Origin: Ctenosaura bakeri
Taxonomy: Eukaryota; Chordata; Lepidosauria; Squamata; Iguanidae
DNA: 64,000 nt
Assembly (NCBI GenBank): GCA_948474755.1
Contig: CAOLHI010001255.1
Span: 558,001 to 622,000 of the forward strand
Direction: 5' to 3'
Part shown: positions 45,788-57,667 of the stretch, piece after piece
Numbering within the stretch: position 1 is the first letter of the stretch
Layout of the letters: each line of letters starts with the position of its first letter
The notes under the pieces: model-generated
The model's input: only the letters and a program-made list of their open reading frames with translations
Database searches by the model: none
Told to the model about the DNA's origin: nothing
Translations under genes and position numbers: made by a program

Positions 45788-45900
45788 TTGGTACCCCAAG
45801 ATCCTTTGTCTGTTCCAACAGATCACATAAAACTCAGACCGGAAGCTGAAGCTAGGAGAAGGCCTTTGACTAGTCATGAATGATGGAAACAGGGGAGATA

Positions 45901-46060
45901 GTCAGTGGCCGAGCTTGGAGTGTATGGAGGGGGGCGGTGCTATGGTGCAAGGGATGTGGCCACTGTGTGCAAGGGCGTGGCTGCGGTGCATGGGGGCATG
46001 GCCAGGGTGCACAGGGGCATGGCTTCGGGTCAGGAGGCCCCAGAAATATTGTCATCTGGG
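45901..46060 (+). repeat. Possible hAT-like fragment with short GC-rich repeats
   Basis: Starts CAGTGGCCGAGCTTGGAG, like the terminus of CAGTGGCGTAGC-type hAT elements, followed by repeated 'gggcatggc'-like 20-mers. No opposite terminus seen. Confidence 0.35.
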
Positions 46061-48738
46061 GTGAATCTTTTTTCCTTATCTGGATCAGAAACTGGGAAAT
46101 TTATGTGAACCTCTTCTCAGTGAGTACTCTTCCAAAATCTATGCCATCAAGAACCTTCTGGGGCTTAAAATTTTAAAATGTTAACCACAGGTGAGCCACA
46201 CGAGCATGTTCAAATGACAATGTTTATTTCTGGACTATGTGCCAAATTTGAATTTAAGCATGGGAAAGACAGAATTCAATAGAGCAGTCAAAACAAAGTA
46301 GAAAACTTTGCTAAAGAAGAAATGTGCCTAGTTAATCTTTTTCGTTCCAGCCAAACATTCCCTCAACCTTCAGCCTTTCAGATGGCAAAAGAAACCACCC
46401 AGTCTGTATGAATGTCGGAACCATTCACTCTTTTCTCTGACTGGTTTGGTTTGAAAGTTTTATACAGCTAAAAACTTTCACAGCTTTGCTAGTAAAAGCT
46501 GGCTGTACAACAGACAATGTAACTTTGTCGTGTGTCAAGGAACTACAGAGGAAGTTGAGAACGCAGCTTGCTATATACACCACAAATGTAGACATGAAAT
46601 AGGATTCTCTGTAATTTTCCTGCTTGGAATATAAAATATACTCTGATTTCAACAGTGTGATCCAGCAATCAAATGTAATGTGCTAACTGGAACCAGATGG
46701 CAGATCACCTATGGACTGGGCAATGTTACTGAGCATGCCATGTTTGGAGATGATGTCAGAGGAAATTATGCCCTGTTTTGTTCTCAGTCTTGGAAAGATT
46801 GCTAAAACATATGCATTTGGCACTCTGGAGTAGCTAGCATTAATCCCCAAAGTCAACAGCAATATCCATTCCAAGTTTTAAGAGTGTATAATGAAAAAAT
46901 GTGTGAATCTGGCAAAGTACAGATTTCTTTAATTTTCATCCTAAATAGTTTGGAACCTGGCATCACCATATTTGTCTTGACAGAGAAATGGATTATTACT
47001 AGATTAAAAGTCAGTCATCTACAAATCTGGAGAAAAGAGTGGGGATGGAGAAGCAGGCATATTATTTTATAGAGGCATTCAGTTAAGAGGAGATAGCCGT
47101 GTTTTGTTTAGATCCCCCGCCAAAAAAGGTACTGCATTTGTTCTTCCCCATGTGTCCAGCTGAATTCATTTTGATTCAGTTAAGATACATTCACAAGGCA
47201 AGAGAAGTGTTGTTTCATAAAACTGATGTGAGGCCAAATTCAGAGCCTATTGATTTCAACAAAAGTTGGATCACATCCTAGACCTTTTCTATACTGATGA
47301 GAAGTATGGGACCTATCTGAAGCCTTTAGCGAGTTAAAGAACTTGGATCCTAAAGAGGCCATTAAATGGCAATTGAAAGAAAGACCCAGAGCAACTACAA
47401 TAATGTACTGAGCAGGTATTTCAGATTCATTATATACAGTAGACAACTGGGTTTTTTTTCCTACCCTATTCCTTGCCTTGTTATGAGAGAGTTCCCAGAA
47501 GGGAGAAATCAATTAAGTCTTTCTTTTGCCAGTGAGCGTTCTAGGTGTTCTTTTAATGGGCATTATTCATGCTCAATTATACATGAACTCTATTGTAAGA
47601 CAAATGCCATTAACGAAGTTTATTTATTCATGGAACGTCATCTGTAATATACCCTGCACCCATTTTTTCTCAAAGTTGAGTATTGATCATTGGCTTTAAT
47701 CAGAGGTACCAAGGGATCCAAACTATTCAACAACCAGAGTGTCTGAGCATCAGCACATCTCCCTGGGTTCTTGCCAGGCTAAAAGGGACTACTGAGGATA
47801 TGTCAAGTAGTACTAAGTGGAGTCTTGCTTTCTGTACATTAAGATAAGTGGCCTCCCCATCCCATCTGTGATGAATGATGATTAATCTGCTCAATTTGGC
47901 ATGTCATTATATTCTTTTCCCAACTCATCCTGAGGACCTTTCCAACAATATCTTTTACAGAAATGTGGTGAGGAGATCGTTTGAGGAACTCAGCACAGAC
48001 GCCTGCTTACCTTAATGATATCGACCTGCAGTCTCTTTGTGTCTCCAGGTAAAACCTTCTAAAAGGAGAATAAGTACTTTCTGTACTGTACAAGACATGA
48101 AGCTTAGTCCATAACCAGCACTCTGTCTGGATGTAATTTATAATGCATACTTCTCTCTGTTATTATTTATATCATTTAATGAAGGCCTGCATGATGAAAG
48201 TTTTATCTTGGTCTACTGCAATTCAGCAAGTTCATTGTAAATCCCTCTCCCCCTTGCCTGCATCCCAATGAAAATTTATCATTCTGACCTTTTCTTTCTG
48301 AATTTTGTATTATCTTATGCAAATCGCTAATACAAATAGCAAAAGATGAGACCTAAAGACACCAAAATATTTCAGAGATTCACAGTATGGTGCCTCTAGT
48401 GAACCATCCCACAAACTGTGCTCACGCTTTACCTCTCCTCATTTGTGCAATACACATACTGTTAGGGCTACTAGTTTATTTTCTAGTAATTGGAGAAGTC
48501 TTTTTTCTCATTTTTAGAAATGACAGAGCAGACTGTAACCCACATTCCTCTACAAGTGATGCTGCTGAGAAGTTAGGAACTGCTTCAGATTAACACAAAA
48601 ATCCATTCCTGTTTATGTTCAGTTTGAGTAAAGTTTTTTTTTTTAATCAGAAGATCCACTTCATAAAGAACAAGAGATGAAAAGAGAGGGAAACATGTCT
48701 GTGAAGTGAGGGCAATACTTCTTCTCCTACCACTGAAG
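46061..48738. other. Unannotated stretch
   Basis: About 2.7 kb with no gene, RNA or element boundary I can support. Confidence 0.4.
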
Positions 48739-48746
48739 TTGCTTTG

Positions 48747-48886
48747 CAGAGACGTATTTAGGGTGGGGCAAGTAGGGTATGTGTGAAGATGGCACAAAAA
48801 AAGCACTGCCGGAGGAAGCAGCTCTGGAGGTAGGGGAGCAATTTCCACACTTGCCCTAGGTGCTGTTTATGCTAGATACACTTCTA
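48747..48886. mobile_element. hAT MITE, 140 bp
   Basis: Start CAGAGACGTATTTAGG, end GATACACTTCTA. Perfect 8-bp duplication TTGCTTTG (48739-48746, 48887-48894). Same family as 41404-41571. Confidence 0.9.
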
Positions 48887-48936
48887 TTGCTTTGTGACGT
48901 TATGTGGCCAAAAGCTTGTTATCTTATTCCATCATA

Positions 48937-49067
48937 ACAGATTTCTGCACTAGACTGTTATAGCGCTATTATTCCACTTTCAACATCCCGAAACTGCAAA
49001 CCCCAGGATTCCATAGGATGTTGAAAGTGGAATAATAGCGCTATAACAGTCTAGTGCGGAAATGGTG
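48937..49067. mobile_element. MITE-H copy, internally deleted
   Basis: Both palindromic ends are present but the centre is shortened to about 131 bp. ATA on both sides (48934-48936, 49068-49070). Confidence 0.75.
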
Positions 49068-49189
49068 ATAGAATTAACTCTGTGGGAAAGCCGGTTGCTT
49101 TGACCTTAATCCAAATTTGTTTTATCACATTAACACACAACATCTTGGCTATATGATACCATTGTGTCATTGTGATGATGGCATGATTT

Positions 49190-49488
49190 CTGACTGGTTT
49201 AGGTCCTGCCTACTCTTCAATGTTTCATAGATGAGAACTGAGGCATACGTGGCCAAGCACCATCAGAGTGTGGTCAACATGGCAAAAGGTAATGATAAGG
49301 AAGAAAGTATCAGCTAAGAGAGACTGCAGCAGTTTGCTTTTGCCTGAGTCTAGAAGGAAGGGCAAGATTCCATCCTCTACTCTACTCTCCCTTCTGCTGA
49401 GTTAATTGAGGGCAAAGGAAAGTGGAACGAGAAGCAAGAAACTGGGGCATTTTAACAGTAGCTGAGAAAGTGGGATGACAGAGAATTA
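49190..49488 (+). repeat. Unclassified dispersed repeat, copy 2
   Basis: Co-linear with 5230-5620: 'ccatcagagtgtggtcaaca', 'ctgcagcagtttgctttt', 'gggcaagattccatcc' and 'gagttaattgag'. A MITE-H is inserted at its 3' side and the repeat may resume after 49694. Confidence 0.5.
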
Positions 49489-49690
49489 GGGCCTTTTTGT
49501 ACTACACTGTTATAGTGCTATTATTCTGCTTTCGATATTCTATAGAATCCTGGGGTTTGCAATTTAGGGAGGGGCATTTAGAATTCTCAGCCAGAGAGCT
49601 CCTTGGCCTCAGTAAACTACAAACCTCAGAATTCTACAGGATGTTGAAATTGGGATGATAGCACTGTAACAGTGTAGTGTAGAAAGGCCT
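49489..49690. mobile_element. MITE-H copy
   Basis: Termini GGGCCTTTTTGTAC and GTAGAAAGGCC. TTA duplicated (49486-49488, 49691-49693). Confidence 0.85.
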
Positions 49691-49693
49691 TTA

Positions 49694-51572
49694 ATCAGGA
49701 CTGCTGCTCCCAAATTAGGACATTTGGTCCTGAAGACAGACAGAAAAGTGTTTTTTTTTTAAAAAAAAAATGTTGAAAGAACACCTGCCTGGATTGTGAA
49801 GAAGGGCAAACAAGACAACCAATACCACATGTCCAGAAACTCCCCAAAACACTTTTTTTTTTCGCAGTGAAATTTTTTATTTGTGGAAATGGAGCACAGC
49901 ATGTACAAAGCTGCAACAAGCAGCAGAAAAATGTCTTTAAAAGTGAGATTCACAAGCAAACAAACTGTGGTGCTTCTATTGTCCTTCAACCGAGACCTTT
50001 AAATAGTCCTGTTGTTGTGAGGCAGCTATACTGGCTCTGAAGGACTGGCAAGGAATGCTGGTTAAAGCTGTCAATTTCACTGCTTAATCAGGTAGAGAAG
50101 CCACGATACAGCAACCTTCAGTGCCTCTGACAGCTTAGGGGAACAGAGTTTTGGAACTGAACTTGGTTCTCTTGAAGGAGAGCCAAAGCTCAGATTTGGA
50201 CACGAACTCACCCCATGTCTTTGATATCTTACAGGCAGGCATGGTGAAATGATGAAGTCATACTTAGCAGGAGTGGCCTTTTTGAGTACAGCTAAATACT
50301 TCCTCACGTAGCCAAGAAGGGGAATGAACTTTGCCTACACTGACATCCCTCCAGATCATCTTAACTGACCACAGAAGTAACATCAGAGACAAAATGTCGT
50401 CCTGTGACTTTGACATCATCACTTTCCTTCTCCTGTATGATTTTTAACACTTTTTTCCTGATGAAGAAGTCAATGAAACTTTGAAAGCTTGCATGATATG
50501 TCCATATGTCTGGGTAGCGATATATGCCATAAAATACCAGCCAGAATTCTGTTGCTGTCATGTACATGCAGAAGTTCCCTTACAAATGTAGTTGCCCTTT
50601 TTTTTTTTGGTGGCTGTAGAACAAACATAGGCCGGAATCTTGTTATCAGCTACTTGGTTAAGCATCGATATACCTTAGTTCATGAAGAAGTGTTCTTGGG
50701 CATTGCTTCTTTAACAGAAACTTGGGTACCAGAGGCAGAAATAACATGAAAAGCATAGGGATAGGTTTCAGCACTACCAAAAAAAAGAAGCGGTCCAGTA
50801 TGTATCAGCATTTTTTAAAATCCAAAACTAATAATATGCACATGTGAAGGTAGGTCTTGCATAAGTAGGTAAAATATGTTGAACCTTCTAGAGATGACTT
50901 GAAAACTTCTTCCAAAATGCATTCAGGCATGACTTTTTCTTTCATTAGCCTCTTTTCTTCTTATGATGTTCATTTTGTGGCCTTTTTTTCCTAACATGCT
51001 GGGAGTAGGTGGTGAGACAGGCTTGTCTGTTCTTCCCCTTTCTCTGTGTTTTGCTGCTCATGGATGCTGAGAAGGAATTCTGGGATGGAGTTGCTGTTTA
51101 CCTTGCCTGTTGTGATCAGGTACACTTTGCTAAGGTAGGGTCAGCTGGAGTAGAATCCTGACCTCCTGAGCTAGAGACCTACTGCTACAGCCTGAGGCTG
51201 AAAATCTGTGCATCTCTAGCCCTCCTTCACCATACCCCTATCTGTCAAAGTTGCTAAAAGATGTGCAGCTAGACAGAGGACGAGGGGGGCTGGATGGGTG
51301 TGAAAAGATTTTGTAAAAATAATCTGCTTTGACAGAAACATTGTTAACTGAAGTATTTTGTTACCTAGATTTACTTAGTTGTTTTATATTCACAACCACT
51401 ACTTAGTCATGATTTTGACACTATTGCCACCATTGCTGCTCCTCTCAAACCTACTTTACTGCGCTGCATAGGGAGGAGGAGATCCCCTTCCACCAGCAAC
51501 TGGAACTCAAGTCAATGATGTTTCTGTTAGATTTGGTGGGAGGAGGGGTTGGGCCAGAAGAAGTTTGCTTAC
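49694..51572. other. Unannotated stretch with one exon-like open segment
   Basis: A minus-strand open segment at 50233-50339 is bounded by consensus-like splice sites and reads 'LGYVRKYLAVLKKATPAKYD'. I do not recognise the protein. Nothing else in the stretch looks coding. Confidence 0.3.
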
Positions 51573-51809
51573 AGCCTTTCCACACTAGACTGTTATAGTG
51601 CTATTATTCCATTTTCAACATGCTGTGGAATTCTGGGGTTTGTAGTTTACTGAAGCCAAAGAGCTCTCCAGTTGAGAATTCTAAGTGCCCCTCCCTAAAT
51701 TGCAAGCCCCAGGATTCTATAGACCCTTCCCTAAACTGCAAATCCCAAGATTCCACAGGATGTTGAAAGTGGAATAATAGCACTATAACAGTCTAGTGCA
51801 GAAATGGCC
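51573..51809. mobile_element. MITE-H copy with duplicated right-arm segment
   Basis: The core is present. The 'ccctaaa(t/c)tgcaa..ccca' segment occurs twice in the right arm, making the element about 237 bp. The left terminus GCCTTTCC is slightly degraded. Confidence 0.8.
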
Positions 51810-51812
51810 TAG

Positions 51813-52845
51813 GTGAGGGGTAGGAATTGTGTGACCTTCCAGATCTTCTTACAGTGCAATTTTCTGCAGCCCTCCTCAGCACAGCTAATTGTGAGGAATG
51901 CTGGAAGTTGCCAATCAAGAATATCTGGAGGGCCAAATAATTCCCACCCCTTTGGTTAGCCCTATGATTTGAGCTGGAGAATAATTTTTGGAACAAATGG
52001 GTCTCACTTCTTAATATGACCAAGCATCACAAGCTGGACAAATTCCTTTCTTGAACTTTGTCTTGATGAATGTTGGTGACATCACTAAAGCTGATATTCT
52101 GAAGTATGCCTTAAAAAGTCCCTACGGTAGACTACCAAGCTCATTTTTCTATTACTGTCACAACATCTCTTGCAGCTCTCCTCTGCTTCTTTCCCAGCAT
52201 TTTGCAAGTGTTACGACTATCTTTGCGCTATAGAAGTGAAGGTTTTATTTCACAGGTTCTGCATATGACAACATTTAGTTGTTGTTATGGAAATGAACTC
52301 AAATATCATTCTCCTTTTGTTAGATACAATCTGTACACTTTACAAAAGCTCTTGACCGTTCTTTTGTAGCCTACGTAGAAATTTACCCCCACCGATCCTC
52401 TCGGCGTACCTTTCTGCATGCTAATCAGCATCGACTCATAGGCCGCCATGGAGAAGTTGCAACCAATCTACAATTTTAATCATAAATGGTCTGCATACAT
52501 TATTGCTCCTCAGTGTTTTATAAAGATAAAGTGCTGCATAGCTGTGAAGGATTAATGTCATATTATTACAAGTATCTTGGGAGGCAAACTCTTCCTTTGA
52601 TTATTCACCAAGCTTTGTCAGGCAAACTGCCTTCCAAAAGTGTATGTCCCATTTGGCTGATTTTTAAGAATCATACCTGAGCATCTAATAAATCCTAAAC
52701 TTGTGAAAAAGCTATGTTATGCTGGTAGCTGTGCACTGGGAAATGAGAAATTTTTGCCTGGTTTTTGGAAGACATGGATTTATTTTTTCATTCAAGCTCT
52801 CACAATAGAAAGGAGCAAGACGTTTAAGAATATATAATACTTTGT
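51813..52845. other. Unannotated stretch
   Basis: No supported feature. Confidence 0.35.
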
Positions 52846-52848
52846 ACC

Positions 52849-53019
52849 GTATTTGTCAGCGTATAAGATGCACTCGTATATAAGCCGCACCTCATTTATA
52901 CACAGGTAAATATTATTTTCTGGCATATAAGATACTCCAATATATAAGACACACCCCATTTTCAAACAGTACTTTTTGGGGGGAAAAGCAAGTCTTATAT
53001 GCCAGCAAATACAGTATTT
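52849..53019. mobile_element. Palindromic MITE with ATAAGA repeats
   Basis: Starts 'accgtatttgtcagcgtata' and ends with the inverse 'tatgccagcaaatacagta'. Internal direct motifs of the form 'atataag(a/c)c(a/g)cacc' occur at least three times. Superfamily not determined. Confidence 0.65.
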
Positions 53020-53547
53020 TATACATGGAATAAATTGGACATGTATTAGAGGAATGCCTCCCCACAATAGCCCTTATGAACGTAGGGAGTTAAATATAAT
53101 TCTTTGCTAATCTCATTCTAAAGGAAGCAACAAATAATTTGAGCAATCTTCTTCCTGCTGAAAGAAAGTCTTTGAACACTAGTTTTCAAAGCCTATTTGT
53201 AATTTGGGATTGATTCTGCACAAAATTCACAGGCAGTTTTTTTTCCACCAGGCATAACATTACATTTAGACCTAGCATGCATAAAATTCATATATTTTCT
53301 GCAGAGCAAAAATGCTGTTTCCTATGCAGAAAAGTCTGTCTTCTGCAGGAAAATAAATTCTCATTTACAAATTTTGCACAGACAAAGTCTCAAACTGTGA
53401 AGTTTCTCATTAGTCCAAGATTCAACTTATTAGGGTTTCTCTGTGTTCAAGAAACACATTTTTCAATTATTTTTTAAATAATTTTGAACATTCCTTCCAT
53501 CCCTAGATGGGACCTCTGCCCATCAATGAAGTCAAATTTCCCCACAT
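53020..53547. other. Unannotated stretch
   Basis: Nothing recognised. Confidence 0.35.
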
Positions 53548-53700
53548 TGATGGCCTCCATGCCAATGGAGGTGAATCCACTCTGTGTTTTAGTCTGAACT
53601 TTAAAGGAACAATAGAAGTTGAATGTATTTAAGGGTAAATCTTTCAATGTTCACAGTAAAAACCAGGGTGAATTCAATGCTCCACCGTAAAGGCTTCCCC
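53548..53700. mobile_element. Palindromic MITE-like family 2, copy
   Basis: 'gtgaatccactctgtgtttt' with 'gaactttaaagga', then the degraded inverse ('aaaaccagggtgaattc'). Same family as 45600. Confidence 0.5.
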
Positions 53701-53783
53701 ATAAATAACACACAATTGACTCCTCCTCCTTCTTCAATATGAAGGCATAGGCCAATAACCTAAATCAGCGCTGTGTAGTTTAA

Positions 53784-53979
53784 GGCCATTTTTGCACTAC
53801 ATTGTTATAGTACTATTACTCCACTTTCAATATCCTGTGGAATTCTGGGGTTTGTCATTTAATGAGGAGCTCTCTGGCTGAGAATTCTAAATGCCCGTCC
53901 CTAAACTGCAAACCCCAGAATTCCATAGGATCTTGAAAGTGGAATAATAGCACTGTAACCGTGTAGTGCAGAAATGGTC
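53784..53979. mobile_element. MITE-H copy
   Basis: Termini GGCCATTTTTGCAC and GTGCAGAAATGGTC. TAA duplicated (53781-53783, 53980-53982), the classic Harbinger target. Confidence 0.9.
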
Positions 53980-54343
53980 TAAATGTTCATATGTGGAATC
54001 AAATGCTGATTCTGCTACCTGACTCTTGTGTTGAATGGCAAGACTGTGTAACCAAATATGCAACTAAAGGAATGCCGCTCCCAATTCAGCAGAGGACAGA
54101 TGGATACAGCTGGGCTGAGAATATGCAGAATGATACCTCACGTGCAACTCTGTTCCTTTAACTTTGAAATAAACCTTGTCTGTAGGAAAACTCTAATATG
54201 CATAAGTCACCCACATTAGATTCTGGCTCATAGTTTTTCTCCTCTCCTGTCCATCTTGCCCTTCCTATGGCCTTTCTCAGTTAACTCAAGGAACTTCTTC
54301 CTTTTTCAAAACATCTCATCGGGAACACAAAATAGAGACATTG

Positions 54344-54544
54344 GGTCTTTCTGAACTACATTGTTATAGTGCTATTATTCCATATTCAACATCCTGTGGA
54401 ATCCTGGGGTTTGCTGTTTAGGGAGGGGCCATAAGAATTCTCAGCTAGAGAGTTTTTTGGCCTCAGCAAACTACAAACCCCAGAATTCAGCAGGTTGTTG
54501 AAAGTGGAATAATAGCACTATAACAGTGTAGTGTGGGAAGGCCC
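54344..54544. mobile_element. MITE-H copy
   Basis: Termini GGTCTTTCTGAAC and GTGGGAAGGCCC. TTG duplicated (54341-54343, 54545-54547). Confidence 0.85.
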
Positions 54545-54547
54545 TTG

Positions 54548-55704
54548 GTTGTGGTAATTCAGAAGCAGGCCACAAATAAATGGATCTCCATTTCCTATCT
54601 TCAATCAGGGACCCTTTGTTTTTCTAGTGATTCTCATCCTTGAATGATAAATGTGACAAAACTGTAGTGAGACAATAACTGTGCATTTAAAACATTCCTT
54701 CTCCTTCTGCTTCTCTTCTGTCTGGAAAGGAGCAAGAGAAGAGTCTGGAAAAGCATGAATCACTAAACAATACTCTCCGTCTGGGCTTCAGTTACTTAGT
54801 GCTTTGCTGATGAGGCTGCCATTTTACTTCACATTTCGCCTCCAAGCTGACTCAGGAGTCTGTGGGATTTGACCAAGGCAATGGACAGATCCCTGGGTTA
54901 CAGCCAGCCTTTTTGTCTGTGGGGATGGAGAATAGTCATTAACTGCACATCTCAGCAGACAATCCTGGATGTAAATTGACATCCTTACACTTCTCTTAAG
55001 ACATTGAGCTTGCTGTCTCCATCTTGGAAGCTAGGCTGGCTGCCAGCACAACAGCCTCTACATCTGGCTAGATTTGCTTGCACTTTGGTTTCTTCCCATC
55101 TGTAATTTCTTTAAGATATATCTTGATAAGGAGTTCTGCAGAACTCAGAAGGTCACTACTCTTGGGACATTGAAATGGTCCTAAAGTATTGCCCAAATCT
55201 GATGTTTGCTTTTATTCATGGACCACACAGTCACTTTTTAAAAAATTTGCTGTGAGAAAGGAATAATTAAACTACAATTACCTCATGAATCCATACTTTT
55301 GTATTCCGTCTCCTGAGTTTTAAGAGAATATGAGGGGAATGAATTGAAATGGGAGGAAGGATCTACCTCTGTGTTTTCCTAAATACATTTATAATAAAAC
55401 ATCATGTGTGTGTGATTGATATACATAACACACTGGGATATCATACTAGACAACTCAGAATTTGAAATAATATTTTTGTTCATTGTCCAAGTGGCAGTGC
55501 TGAGATTCAAGCTGAAATACCAAAGGGGGGCATTGCTAGAAACGGAAAGGGGGCCAGCCATAACTCATCAGGAAATCATGATGCCTCAAAATAACCATTT
55601 TTCATTCTCATCCAAATGGCAATGACCAGTTGCAACCCTGGAAGATGAAATATCAAATGGACGGGTTCCCTGAAATAAAAAGGGGCAAAGTATAACTCAT
55701 CTTT
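54548..55704. other. Unannotated stretch
   Basis: No gene or element boundary supported. Confidence 0.35.
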
Positions 55705-55707
55705 TAA

Positions 55708-55709
55708 AA

Positions 55710-55751
<42 letters not shown>
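55708..55751. repeat. (AAAG)n microsatellite
   Basis: About 11 AAAG units. Confidence 0.95.
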
Positions 55752-55752
<1 letters not shown>

Positions 55753-56164
55753 GTTAGAAAATAGGAGAAGGCTGAAGCGCTGCTGGTAAAATTATTGAAC
55801 TAAAAAAGGGAATGGAGAAATAGAAGGTCCCATGGATGCTTTGGGAATATTATGGCTCCTTTAGGGGTATCACATTACAGCTACAGACATCAGCATTATT
55901 TATGTTCTTTCTGGCAACCATCTTTGCATTTGACACCAGAAGAACAAAAGTTCAGTCCCTTTAGAGAGTCTTAAATAACCTACTGCAAAATAAGGGCTAC
56001 CTGATTCTGCCAGAGCCATCAGAATATTCAACCTCCAGACACAAAATAATTTAAGAATTCCCTTCTCTCTGCTATTCGATACGTGTTATTGGTATGGTAG
56101 TGCTGGAGCTATGGGGCAATACAGAAATTAAGATGTGTAATAGAGTAGCTTCTTGTAGAAATGA
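55753..56164. other. Unannotated stretch
   Basis: Nothing recognised. Confidence 0.35.
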
Positions 56165-56745
56165 AACATTATGGGTCAAGACCAGATGCCACTATAACAG
56201 TTTGAATTTCAGCTTGTAGGCTTTCAAAACTTTCAGTGGTGACTGTTAGTTCCCCTATGTCAGTAGGGCAATGAACCCATTTCACCCTTTTATCTGATTT
56301 TTTTTTAATGTATATATTTTTATTAAAGTTTTACTCATAATAAAAAACCCTCTCCCCGCTTCCAAGCATCATTTTTCCAGTTGAGTTTGTGTTTACATCC
56401 CATTTATATATTTTTTTCTATTCTAAGATTAACACATTATTACTTTTGACTTTATTACATTCAGCTTATACTTATTCTATAACATCTTTAATTTTCATTA
56501 TCATTTTTTCCAACACTCTTTGTTATTCTTTCCCTCATTCCTTTATCCAGTTCAGAACTTCTTGCCATTCTCTTTCAAAGTTCTGGATTGGTTTATTTTT
56601 AAGTCTTTTATCTGATCTTTAAAGGTATTGATGCTGTTTCAGGAATAGGCTTCAGCACTTTGGATAGCTCTTGGAAAGTTCAGACCAAACCCAGAGTGTA
56701 TTTACCACTCCACTGATGGTGAAACTGTGTAGCATTTGAATCCCA
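56165..56745. mobile_element. Palindromic family 2 copy split by an L1 insertion
   Basis: The left part is degraded. The right part (56617-56745) is clear: 'ctttaaaggtattgatgctg', 'cttcagcactttggatagct' and 'aacccagagtg'. The two halves flank the insertion at 56299-56604. Confidence 0.55.
56299..56604 (-). mobile_element. Truncated LINE (L1-like) 3' end
   Basis: Begins with a T run (poly(A) tail on the minus strand) after a perfect 12-bp duplication CTTTTATCTGAT (56287-56298, 56605-56616), as in target-primed reverse transcription. The minus strand ends 'tttaataaaaatatatacat' plus A run. No coding. Confidence 0.75.
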
Positions 56746-57439
56746 GAGCTTGGCACCAAATATGGCCCAACCCAGTCAAACTTTGCTCTGCTACTGAAAG
56801 CATTAGCACTTAAAATGCCATGCATTGTTAGTGATGCAAATTCCTGCTTGTGTTATTCTTATGTGCAAAAATGATGAACCATAAAATGTTTCTCTTCACC
56901 TGTGAGATGGACAAGAAATTCTCTGTCAGTCTTGTGAGAGCTTTTGCATTTATGAGACCAATTTTTGTGGAAAATGTACAAATTGCATACAGTGTACAAA
57001 TTGCATAGATAAACTGCAAAAATGATGGTCTTGTTGTATTAGCTTCTAAAAATTAGAGGCATTAGGTATGATGCTTGGATCCTTTTCATCAACTAGTCAA
57101 ATTGTGTGTATGTGTTTTATGTGTGAGTGTGTTTTGGCTCACAAAGAGAATAAACAAGTGTTTTATACAGAAATATTTTTATGTCAATTACAGAAAACAC
57201 ATTAAAAAGTGAAGCACTCTTTGCCTTATTCTCACACTGGAAACAAGAAATGTTGTGGATACTAGTGATTTCTCAGCAGGCTGTCTCAGTGCAAAGAGAA
57301 ATTTTTGCAAATATTCTTCACATTCCTAGAACTTGGGGAAAGATTTTTGTTCTACTACGGCGGCCAGCCAGCATGGCCACAGAAAAAACAGTAAAAGCTG
57401 TAGTCTAAAAGAGTAGCTTTTCCAAACTCTATTTAAAAG
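56746..57439. other. Unannotated stretch
   Basis: No supported feature. A short direct repeat 'gtacaaattgcata' occurs at 56977-56990 and 56994-57007. Confidence 0.35.
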
Positions 57440-57484
57440 TGCCGTATGCTGCAATTTTACATACATTTACCCACCCAAGTGAAA
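57440..57484. repeat. Fragment of the palindromic dispersed repeat
   Basis: 'gctgcaattttacatacatt' then 'tacccacccaagtg'. Relative of 26885-26985. Confidence 0.35.
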
Positions 57485-57667
57485 ATAGTGGAACTTACTT
57501 CCAGTGGTAGCTGTTGGCTTCCATATTAGTGGAGCAAGAAATCCATTTTGGCTTTTAATTTGAGCTTCCAATAAGTTATTCATAGTGCTGAACCTGTTTG
57601 GGGGATAGGGCTTAGTACCTTGAATAGTGCCTTTAAAACTCAGGTTAAAATCTCAAATGGAGAAATG
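57485..57667. mobile_element. Palindromic MITE-like family 2, copy
   Basis: 'agtggtagctgttggcttcc' then 'atattagtggagcaagaaat', followed by the inverse arm ('agtaccttgaatagtgcctt'). Diverged. Confidence 0.55.
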
